A stretch of 5,390 nucleotides of DNA from an uncultured Gemmatimonadota bacterium (GTDB lineage Bacteria > Gemmatimonadota > Gemmatimonadetes > Gemmatimonadales > GWC2-71-9): positions 1 through 5,390 of the forward strand of contig CAJVYZ010000224.1 of the NCBI GenBank assembly GCA_913009915.1, read 5' to 3'. Made by a program: the position numbers and the translations under genes. Below are positions 1 through 5,390 of this stretch, piece after piece. Position 1 is the first letter of the stretch; every line of letters starts with the position of its first letter. The notes under the pieces are model-generated. The model did no database searches. It was not told where the DNA came from and worked only from the letters and a program-made list of their open reading frames with translations.

Positions 1-912
1 CGATCGGCTAATCCCCAGGTGTTCACCAATGCTGGTGAACCGGTATCGCTCGAGGTAGTATGCCAGGATATGGCGCATCCGTCCAAGATGGCGGTACTGG
101 CGGACCCGGGTGATCCACGAGGCGGCGTCGATCTTCGGCTGATCGGGGTCCAGCTCCCACACGTGAAAGTACATGACGAACGGCGCCGAGTAGCTGTTGA
201 TCCACCGATCGACCGCCCTGCGTACCAGCGCGTGTGGCAACTGTCGAAACCAGTTCCCTCCGGCGATGGGGATGTTCCATCCAAACACCGTTGCCGTCGA
301 AATGGGGAACTCCCACACGACCTGCTCTCCGAACAAGTGCGGATGCGCAAACCGCCGCCAAGGCTCCGCCGCGAACCGGCGGAACAGGGGGGCGACACTC
401 GAGTCGTACTCGTAGCCTTCCTCGGCGAGGACGTCCAATGCCCAGAGATCCTCGAGGCGGAACCATCCATCGGCCACGCGGTACCCGAGTACCCGCGTTC
501 CCGCCGCCCGTTCGATGGCTTCCCGGGCTCGAGCGAGGTCCTCGCGAAACTCCCCCGGCGTCATTTGTCGGAGATTCCGATGGTAGTAGCCCTTCGAGGC
601 CACCTCGTGGCCCCGATCGGCGACTTCACGGACCAGTTCCGGGAGTTGTTCCGCGACCCAGCCGAGTACGAAGAACGTTGCCCGAACTCCGTGGTGCTCC
701 AGCAGGTCGAGAGTCCGGCGGGTACTCTGGGCCAGCCGGGTCTCAAAGCGATACCACTGGCCGTGCTGAATCAGCCGGTTGAACGCCCCGACGGGGTAGT
801 AGTCCTCCAGGGCGACCGTCAGAAGATGGCGGCGGGAAACGGAGGGCACGGATCCGGTGATGGCAACCTCGTCCAGTGGGTGGTGCTCGGTACGGGCCTT
901 GCTAGGAGGCAC
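1..912 (-). CDS. Polysaccharide deacetylase family protein (NodB/DUF3473, XrtA-system type), partial at C-terminus
   Basis: The minus frame stays open from a TAA at 919-921 to the window edge, giving 304 visible residues. The fold is that of NodB-type carbohydrate deacetylases with a DUF3473 C-terminal part, a family that removes N-acetyl groups from exopolysaccharide and often sits in exosortase-A loci. In order (GTG at 912 as residue 1) I see VALEDYYPVGAF (33-44, family DxEDYF motif), ATFFVLGWVAE (78-88), GHEVASKGYYHR (102-112), VLGYRVADGWF (141-151), YEYDSS (167-172), and the DUF3473 signature MYFHVWELDPDQP (247-259). The left edge lies in a typical C-terminal segment (YYLERYRFTSIGEHLG), so only a few residues should be missing. 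Several catalytic positions deviate: the usual SHG is SKG and the usual YRAP is YRVA. No signal peptide is visible. Neither in-frame GTG (912, or 849 giving 283 residues) has a good Shine-Dalgarno. The family is clear; activity is uncertain. Confidence 0.85.
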   Translation of the reverse strand, partial: MPPSKARTEHHPLDEVAITGSVPSVSRRHLLTVALEDYYPVGAFNRLIQHGQWYRFETRLAQSTRRTLDLLEHHGVRATFFVLGWVAEQLPELVREVADRGHEVASKGYYHRNLRQMTPGEFREDLARAREAIERAAGTRVLGYRVADGWFRLEDLWALDVLAEEGYEYDSSVAPLFRRFAAEPWRRFAHPHLFGEQVVWEFPISTATVFGWNIPIAGGNWFRQLPHALVRRAVDRWINSYSAPFVMYFHVWELDPDQPKIDAASWITRVRQYRHLGRMRHILAYYLERYRFTSIGEHLGISRS

Positions 913-1134
913 TCCAGCTTAGATGAGATGCTGCAAAGGTCACGCCAGAGAGGCGGGTGAAGGAATCCTCGCTGGGCCTGAAGATAGGGGTTGGCTTGGG
1001 GATGAACCGCCGCCCCCCCCGCCGAGCGTGATATCGCGACCGGATCCGGGAGAAGCAGCGACCTGACGTTCTTGTGAGCGGCCGAGGGTCACGTCGATGG
1101 TCTACCGGTGCGCCGGGGATGCGGAGGCTGGATG
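913..1134. other. Divergent intergenic region between deacetylase and GT2 genes
   Basis: This spacer of about 220 bp separates two outward-facing genes, so promoters for both should lie here. I could not find a convincing -35/-10 pair on either strand. It contains a run of eight C at 1013-1020 and a 10-bp palindrome, CCGGATCCGG, at 1040-1049. Reading frames crossing it are short and do not resemble protein families. Its right end carries the ribosome-binding site of the GT2 gene. Confidence 0.5.
1123..1127 (+). promoter_or_regulatory. Shine-Dalgarno of the GT2 gene
   Basis: GGAGG lies 7 nt before the ATG at 1135 and 4 nt before the ATG at 1132. This favours 1135 (or 1132) over the in-frame GTG at 1108, which has no comparable site and would add an arginine- and glycine-rich stretch before the membrane anchor. 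Confidence 0.7.
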
Positions 1135-2322
1135 ATGTTGACAGGGGTCTGGTTGATCTTGGTGCCGCTGGCATTGTTTGGCTATGCCTATGTCGCCTAT
1201 CCCGTGTTGCTGTGGATTCTCGCTCGGAGCCGCTCCCGGCCGCCAACTCGGTCGCAAGGCGAATGTCCTCGCATCACCGTGACCATCCCGGCGTACAATG
1301 AAGTCGACCGACTCGGCGCTACCCTCGAACGGCTGCTCGCCCTCGACTACCCGTCAGACAGGCTCCACATCCTCGTGGTGAGTGATGCTTCGACCGATGG
1401 GACCGACGAGGTGGCACTGGGGTTTGCCCATCGCGGAGTGGAACTCCTTCGACTCGAGCGCCGCAGCGGCAAGACCGCCGCTGAGAATGCCGCCGTGTCC
1501 CGAATACAGGGTGACGTCGTGGTCAACATCGACGCTACCATTGGGTTGGCGGCGCATTCGCTCAGGGCCCTCGTGGGAGCATTCGCCGAGGACTCGGTGG
1601 GAGTGGCTTCCGGACGGGACATCAGTGTTGGGGACGCTAAGTCGGAAGGCAATCGGGGCGAATCGGGGTACGTCGGATACGAAATGCGCGTGCGGGCGCT
1701 CGAAACCGACATCGATTCCATCGTGGGGGCGAGTGGGTGCTTCTACGCCATGCGCCGAGAGTTGCACGCGGTCCAGTTGCCCGAGGACCTCAGCCGTGAC
1801 TTTGGCGCCGTTTTGGTGGCGCGTGAGCACGGCTTTCGCTCGGTGTCGATCCAGGACGCCGTGTGTTTCGTCCCTCGAACCGTAGCGCTCGACAGGGAAT
1901 ATCGGCGCAAAGTACGAACCATGGCCCGCGGACTCCGGACGCTATGGTACAAGCGCCACCTGTTGAACCCCGTGCGCCACGGTCGGTTTGCCTGGATGTT
2001 GTGGAGCCACAAGTTGTGCCGCTGGCTCGTTCCGCTCACCAGCCCACTGGTGGTACTGGGGGCGGTACTGATCGGCGTCGGAGCGGGCGGCCTGGCCTGG
2101 TTGCCGCTGGGAGCGCTTGCCGCCGGCGTCCTGACCGCGCTCGCTGGGTTCTTGTGGCCCAAGGGGCACAAGCCTCCCGGTCTCCTGGCAATGGCCGCCT
2201 ACGTCGTGGCGGGGAACGTCGCCGGCATGGCGGCCTGGATCTCGGCGCTATCGGGTGGGGGCACCAGCGTGTGGGAACCGACGCGCAGGCCAAACACCGA
2301 GAACAACAATCGCGAGTCCTAA
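1135..2322 (+). CDS. Membrane-anchored family 2 glycosyltransferase
   Basis: This 395-residue protein is a GT-A fold, family 2 glycosyltransferase that should move a sugar from a nucleotide-sugar on the cytoplasmic face of the inner membrane, probably in exopolysaccharide or glycolipid assembly. One N-terminal membrane helix (about 4-29) precedes the catalytic domain. Visible motifs are TIPAYNE (50-56), SDASTDGT (83-90), a GKTAAENAA loop (112-120), the metal-binding DxD-like site in VVNIDAT (129-135), GASGCFYAMRR (198-208), the likely acceptor-base aspartate in LSRDF (219-223), and a basic YRRKVRTMARG segment (256-266) where processive GT2 enzymes have QxxRW. Two or three C-terminal helices (about 298-318, 320-340, 349-372) and a WEPTRR tail follow, which is typical of membrane GT2 enzymes. 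It diverges from the deacetylase gene and converges with the GT-C gene. The sugar and acceptor cannot be told from sequence. ATG 1135 was chosen for its Shine-Dalgarno spacing; starts at 1132 or GTG 1108 remain possible. Confidence 0.92.
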   Translation: MLTGVWLILVPLALFGYAYVAYPVLLWILARSRSRPPTRSQGECPRITVTIPAYNEVDRLGATLERLLALDYPSDRLHILVVSDASTDGTDEVALGFAHRGVELLRLERRSGKTAAENAAVSRIQGDVVVNIDATIGLAAHSLRALVGAFAEDSVGVASGRDISVGDAKSEGNRGESGYVGYEMRVRALETDIDSIVGASGCFYAMRRELHAVQLPEDLSRDFGAVLVAREHGFRSVSIQDAVCFVPRTVALDREYRRKVRTMARGLRTLWYKRHLLNPVRHGRFAWMLWSHKLCRWLVPLTSPLVVLGAVLIGVGAGGLAWLPLGALAAGVLTALAGFLWPKGHKPPGLLAMAAYVVAGNVAGMAAWISALSGGGTSVWEPTRRPNTENNNRES

Positions 2323-2373
2323 CGGCTCCGGTGCACCTCCTCACGTCCCAGCTCCTCAACCAGTGAAACACCG

Positions 2374-3882
2374 TCACAGGTCGCCGATCGGTCTGTCGGT
2401 CGACCGGACTTGGTAGATCTGGAATCCTTCGTTGGCCCATACCCGGTCGAACGTCCCGGGATTGGCTGCAACAAGCTGGTGCCAACGGGCCGTAAGATCG
2501 GGAGACAAGCCCAGGCTCCCTAGTGCCACATGGGTGATACCGTAGCGGCGCAGTTCACCAAATGTGGCCGTGTCTGAGGCCACGAACAGGGGCATGGCCG
2601 GAACCCCGGTAAACCAGGTGAGGCTCCGTGGCTTGAAGTAGCCGATCCGCACGTCTGGATTCTCGCTACCTAGAGACCGCACTTCATCCAGCAGGGCTTG
2701 AACCCGCGTATCCGCAACAGTAGGCTGACGCTCGCCCTCCAGGGTCCGGTGGAACCCGACTGCCAGTGCGCACAGCACCACGGCGGTGAGATAGACGGAT
2801 CGGTCGGGGTTGTGACTCGTTCGACTACGGAACCGGAGAATCACCTGCAGGCCGAGAAAGAGACCAAAAGCACTGACGGGAAATAGAGGCCACGCGTAAC
2901 GCCCCGAATAGAATCCTACCCAGAGCAGGAGGGCCATGTACGAGACGGCAAGGAGCGGCGCGAATGACGACCGCGCTCGCCAGACCCAAAGCGACACGCC
3001 ACCCAAAGCCACTAGAGATGTAATGGCATGGTATACGGCGTTACCCAACCAGACAGGAGTGGGGTACAGCTGACTCTCGTGGAACGCGACACGGTAGGCC
3101 ATCACGTTGCGAATGATGATATGCCACTTGTCGGCCAGGCTTTCCGTCAGCGTGTTTCCCCCCGATGGTAGTTGAAATTGTCCGATGCCGATTACGAAGA
3201 ACTGCAAGTAGAAGATGCCGGCAAACGCCAAGAGTGGAACCAGCGGCCACCATCGGGACCGTCGCCGATGGAGAACCCAGAAAATGACCAGCGCTGGTAA
3301 CAGCGCGACCGCTACCAGGCGGTACAGAAACGCCCACGTGCCGACCAAGACGAAGAAAACGGTTCGGCCCACGGTCCACGGCCCCGGCCTGTCGGCGATC
3401 AGAACCAAGCCCCACAACAAGGCAGCAAATGGGAGGTCTGAGCCCACACCGAGCGGTGCATTCGCCAGCAGCAAGGCGGTGCCCGACATCAATACGGCCG
3501 CGGCAGCCACGACAGGTTCTATGGCCCACAGCGACCGGCCCGCCAGGAACAAGAACAGCGCGAGAGCGGCAAACATCAGAGCCTTGGGCATCCAATGAGT
3601 CGAGGGCGCAAACCGTAGCAGAGGTACCAGGGTCAGCGGGAGGCCCGGAAGCGCCAGGGGGGGGCCCACCTCTGGCGCGTAAGGCGTAGCCAGGTACCCG
3701 ACGTCGGCGTATGGACGGCCCTCGATGATGGCCTGTGCGTGAAGGAGGTACTGTCCGTAGTCATCGTACTCGAGCGGCGTCGGCTGTTGCCAGCTACGGA
3801 CCATCAGGCCCAACAGAATCAGGGCCGTCGCAATGGCAGCCCATCGCCGGAACGGGGTTGTTTCCCAAGGACGAGAATTCAT
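2374..3882 (-). CDS. GT-C/PMT-like polytopic membrane glycosyltransferase (ArnT/GT39-like architecture)
   Basis: This protein of about 502 residues has roughly ten hydrophobic helices and a soluble C-terminal part from about residue 380. The first helix (about 15-28) is followed by a loop with an acidic EYDDYGQYLLHAQAIIEG segment (38-55, Asp40 and Asp41). In GT-C enzymes such as ArnT and PMT, this first extracytoplasmic loop holds the catalytic aspartate. A later helix carries GRYAWPLFP (327-335), like the RY..P pattern seen in this superfamily. The tail ends in WANEGFQIYQV, a pattern common at the end of such proteins. By family analogy it would transfer a sugar from a polyprenyl-phosphate donor on the outer face of the inner membrane; donor and acceptor are unknown. 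The ATG at 3882 gives a positively charged lead before helix 1; an in-frame TTG at 3927 would add 15 residues. Neither has a clear Shine-Dalgarno. Its stop is 51 bp from the GT2 stop, with no strong hairpin between. Confidence 0.8.
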   Translation of the reverse strand: MNSRPWETTPFRRWAAIATALILLGLMVRSWQQPTPLEYDDYGQYLLHAQAIIEGRPYADVGYLATPYAPEVGPPLALPGLPLTLVPLLRFAPSTHWMPKALMFAALALFLFLAGRSLWAIEPVVAAAAVLMSGTALLLANAPLGVGSDLPFAALLWGLVLIADRPGPWTVGRTVFFVLVGTWAFLYRLVAVALLPALVIFWVLHRRRSRWWPLVPLLAFAGIFYLQFFVIGIGQFQLPSGGNTLTESLADKWHIIIRNVMAYRVAFHESQLYPTPVWLGNAVYHAITSLVALGGVSLWVWRARSSFAPLLAVSYMALLLWVGFYSGRYAWPLFPVSAFGLFLGLQVILRFRSRTSHNPDRSVYLTAVVLCALAVGFHRTLEGERQPTVADTRVQALLDEVRSLGSENPDVRIGYFKPRSLTWFTGVPAMPLFVASDTATFGELRRYGITHVALGSLGLSPDLTARWHQLVAANPGTFDRVWANEGFQIYQVRSTDRPIGDL

Positions 3883-3968
3883 CAGGCTGCCGGATCGCAG
3901 GTTCCGCGCCAGTGGACTCGCCTGCAACCGTATGCGCGGGACAGGGCGACAGGACTCCGATCGGAGCA

Positions 3969-3980
3969 GCCATCGATGGC
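3969..3980. repeat. 12-bp perfect palindrome
   Basis: GCCATCGATGGC is its own reverse complement. It lies about 90 bp upstream of the GT-C start. It could be a regulator half-site pair, but one 12-bp palindrome in a gap this size is not rare by chance. Confidence 0.3.
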
Positions 3981-4044
3981 GACCCGGCCCTGAGGCTAGC
4001 GGCGCCTGTTGGCCTGCGCAGGCACGGTTCTAGCGAGGAGAGAT

Positions 4045-4058
4045 CCACGATGTCGTGG
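4045..4058. repeat. Inverted repeat with 6-bp arms
   Basis: CCACGA and TCGTGG flank a 2-nt spacer (TG). The arms do not extend beyond 6 bp, and no T-tract follows on either strand, so it is not a terminator. An operator role for the GT-C gene is possible but unsupported. Confidence 0.3.
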
Positions 4059-4298
4059 CTTGGGGCGACCGGCATTTCGGCCACTCGGTTTTCAAGGGTA
4101 TGCCAGCCGTTTCTCGCGTTGCCGCGGGAAACGCCACATCGGAGAGTTATCGACCGGGGGCGATCTTCATGATGCAATCTGCTACCAATGTCTATCTACC
4201 TGTGGTGTATGTGCCACACTTGATTTGAGGGGGCCTATGCGGCCACGTGACCCCGTTGTGGCGGCTTGGCGGCTTGAATGCCGCGCCGCGGCATGTCC

Positions 4299-5390
4299 AT
4301 GAGCGATGTGGCTGCGGGGCGGGCCGTGGCACAGCTCGCCGCGGGAGATCGCACCGTTGTCATTGGGGCGGGGCCCGCCGGCCTGACGGCCGCCTATGTG
4401 CTCGCCAAGCAGGGCCATGCGGTGACCATTTTTGAAGCCCATGAAAAGCTTGGCGGCATGATGCTTTATGGCATTCCCGGCTATCGCACCCCGCGCGATA
4501 TGCTGGATAAGGAAATCGGCCGGATCATTGATATGGGGGTTGATCTTCATCTCAACACGAGGGTGGGCAAAAACGTTTCCATCCAAAAGCTCGAAGATGA
4601 TTTTGACGCGATTTTCTGGGCGCTTGGAGCCCAGAATGGCTATCCATTGCCGATCCCGGGCTGGAAAAATACCGAAAATTGCATCAACGGCATTGAGTTT
4701 CTCGACGCCTTCAACAAGGGCTATATGGTTGAAACCGAGTTAAGGGTTCTGGTGGCCGGGGGTGGCGACACTTCGGTCGACGTTGCCTCGGTGGCCCGGC
4801 GTTTGGGCCATGTTTCGGTGCCCGGCAAATCCGCCAATTCCGGCAATTCCGGCGCCGGCAAGGTCGATTTTACCGCTGATGACGCCGCGAGCGCCCTTGA
4901 GCGCGAGGGGGTCAAGGCCACCCTTACCTCGCTGTTTCCGATTGAGGAAATGACCGCCGCCGAGCACGAACGCGAGGACGCCAAACGCGAGGGCGTTGAT
5001 ATCAGGGGCAGCGTCATGCCCCTGGAGGTGATCAAAAACGACAGCGGACGCGCCATTGCGCTCAAAATGTGCGAATGCGACATGAACGGGATGACCCCGA
5101 TCCAGCGTCAAGGCACCGAATTCACCATTGAATGCGACATCATAATTTCCGCCATCGGCCAGTATGGCGATTTTGATGGCGTTGAGGAAATGGACGCCGG
5201 CAAGGGTTTTATCGATATTGAGCCCGGCTACAGGGTCAAAGGGCGCGACAAGCATTTTGCCGGCGGCGACATTATCCGCCCGCATCTGTTGACCACCGCC
5301 ATCGGCCATGGCCGCATCGCCGCTGAGACCATCAGCGAGTTTCTTGATGAGGGCGAAATCCACAAGCGGCCGCGCGTTGACGTGGCTCAT
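4299..5390 (+). CDS. GltD/DsrL-like FAD- and NAD(P)-dependent oxidoreductase, partial at C-terminus
   Basis: The 364 visible residues form the two-dinucleotide-binding module shared by the glutamate synthase small subunit, NfnL-type and DsrL-type flavoproteins, which pass electrons between NAD(P)H and Fe-S partners. I see the FAD motif GAGPAG (23-28) with its downstream acidic residue (E46), LGGMMLYGIPGYRTP (51-65), the second dinucleotide motif AGGGDTSVDVA (153-163), and the C-terminal FAD site GGDIIRPHLLTTAIGHG (322-338). That last motif and the GSVMPLEVI stretch remind me most of DsrL-like proteins. The frame is open at the right edge, where these proteins often continue into a ferredoxin domain. 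The N-terminal alpha-helical domain with two Cys-rich Fe-S sites, normally about 100-140 residues long, is absent; the FAD motif starts at residue 23. An in-frame TGA at 4275-4277 limits the start to ATG 4278, 4293 or 4299, none with a Shine-Dalgarno. Codon choice differs from the genes to the left. Family is confident; the precise enzyme is not. Confidence 0.85.
   Translation, partial: MSDVAAGRAVAQLAAGDRTVVIGAGPAGLTAAYVLAKQGHAVTIFEAHEKLGGMMLYGIPGYRTPRDMLDKEIGRIIDMGVDLHLNTRVGKNVSIQKLEDDFDAIFWALGAQNGYPLPIPGWKNTENCINGIEFLDAFNKGYMVETELRVLVAGGGDTSVDVASVARRLGHVSVPGKSANSGNSGAGKVDFTADDAASALEREGVKATLTSLFPIEEMTAAEHEREDAKREGVDIRGSVMPLEVIKNDSGRAIALKMCECDMNGMTPIQRQGTEFTIECDIIISAIGQYGDFDGVEEMDAGKGFIDIEPGYRVKGRDKHFAGGDIIRPHLLTTAIGHGRIAAETISEFLDEGEIHKRPRVDVAH
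4827..4853 (+). repeat. 9-bp tandem repeat encoding an Asn-Ser-Gly stretch
   Basis: AATTCCGGC occurs twice in tandem (4836-4853), preceded by a degenerate copy, AAATCCGCC (4827-4835). Within the flavoprotein it encodes residues 177-185, including NSGNSG, a flexible low-complexity insert shortly after the second dinucleotide-binding motif. The repeat keeps the frame, so slippage would add or remove three residues without breaking the gene. Confidence 0.6.

Larger units (their letters stand above)
3883..4298. other. Gene-poor region between GT-C gene and flavoprotein gene
   Basis: These roughly 400 bp separate two divergently oriented genes and should hold the promoter of the GT-C gene. Reading frames here on either strand are arginine- and serine-rich without family resemblance, apart from a short Cys-rich stretch near the right end (4180-4212, plus strand). 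I see two perfect short inverted repeats and a locally more AT-rich patch at about 4160-4230, but no convincing sigma-70 promoter, terminator, tRNA, insertion sequence or attachment site. The character of the sequence changes somewhere in this stretch: genes to the left resemble a Gemmatimonadota-like host, and the gene to the right uses different codons. Confidence 0.5.

Noticed and set aside
19..960. Long plus-strand open frame of 313 codons
   Set aside because: It is antisense to the deacetylase. The minus frame contains recognisable family motifs throughout, while this frame resembles no family and is rich in Arg, Pro and Gly.
849..1049. CGGATCCGG occurring at 849-857 and again at 1041-1049
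   Set aside because: One copy lies at the deacetylase 5' end and the other in the spacer. A shared GC-rich 9-mer is weak evidence, and the flanking bases do not match.
1138..1143. TTGACA resembling a -35 box
   Set aside because: It lies inside the GT2 gene, encoding residues just after the start methionine, with no matching -10 box upstream of any gene.
2323..2373. Possible bidirectional terminator between the convergent GT2 and GT-C genes
   Set aside because: The only foldable elements are a loop-less GGTGCACC and a 4-bp stem GTGA/TCAC without a T-tract on either strand.
3735..4177. Open frames on both strands across the GT-C 5' end and the following spacer
   Set aside because: They overlap the conserved N-terminal part of the GT-C protein, have no family resemblance, and show the Arg/Ser/Pro composition of non-coding frames in high-GC DNA.
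4196..4220. Hairpin TGTGG...CCACA with an 8-nt loop
   Set aside because: The stem is only 5 bp, does not extend, and has no T-tract or tRNA-like context.
4740..5390. Long minus-strand open frame opposite the flavoprotein
   Set aside because: The plus strand carries all GltD/DsrL dinucleotide-binding motifs over the same bases; the minus frame is open because of codon bias.

Overview
The first 3.9 kb looks like a chromosomal surface-polysaccharide locus from a high-GC Gram-negative-type bacterium. Its glycosyltransferase and deacetylase most resemble proteins I associate with Gemmatimonadota; this is recognition by eye, so treat the taxon as a moderate-to-low confidence guess. The last 1.1 kb holds a flavoprotein gene with visibly different codon habits (more ATT, GAT, GAA and TTT), closer to what I would expect from an alphaproteobacterium. 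The window may therefore cross a horizontal-transfer boundary or a join in a metagenome assembly.

Layout. (1) 1-912, minus strand: a polysaccharide deacetylase of the NodB/DUF3473 type linked to exosortase-A (XrtA) exopolysaccharide loci. It runs off the left edge very near its C-terminus. (2) 913-1134: a non-coding divergent spacer ending in a good Shine-Dalgarno. (3) 1135-2322, plus strand: a membrane-anchored GT-A fold family 2 glycosyltransferase. (4) 2374-3882, minus strand: a polytopic GT-C/PMT-like membrane protein with a C-terminal soluble domain, convergent with the GT2 gene after a 51-bp gap with no convincing terminator. (5) 3883-4298: about 400 bp without a convincing gene. (6) 4299 to the right edge, plus strand: the FAD/NAD(P)-binding module of a GltD/DsrL-like oxidoreductase, still open at the edge.

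Functionally, genes 1, 3 and 4 fit one theme: an inner-membrane GT2 builds or extends a glycan from nucleotide-sugars, a GT-C-like protein probably transfers sugar from a lipid carrier outside the membrane, and the deacetylase-like protein modifies or binds the product. They are not one operon, because the orientations are minus/plus/minus. The flavoprotein has no obvious link to polysaccharide metabolism.

I see no RNA gene, CRISPR array, transposase, phage gene or recognisable new defence-type system. The observations most worth a second look are the departures from standard NodB metal and active-site motifs in the deacetylase, and the abrupt switch around 3.9-4.3 kb, where the flavoprotein starts without a ribosome-binding site and without the N-terminal Fe-S domain usual for its family.
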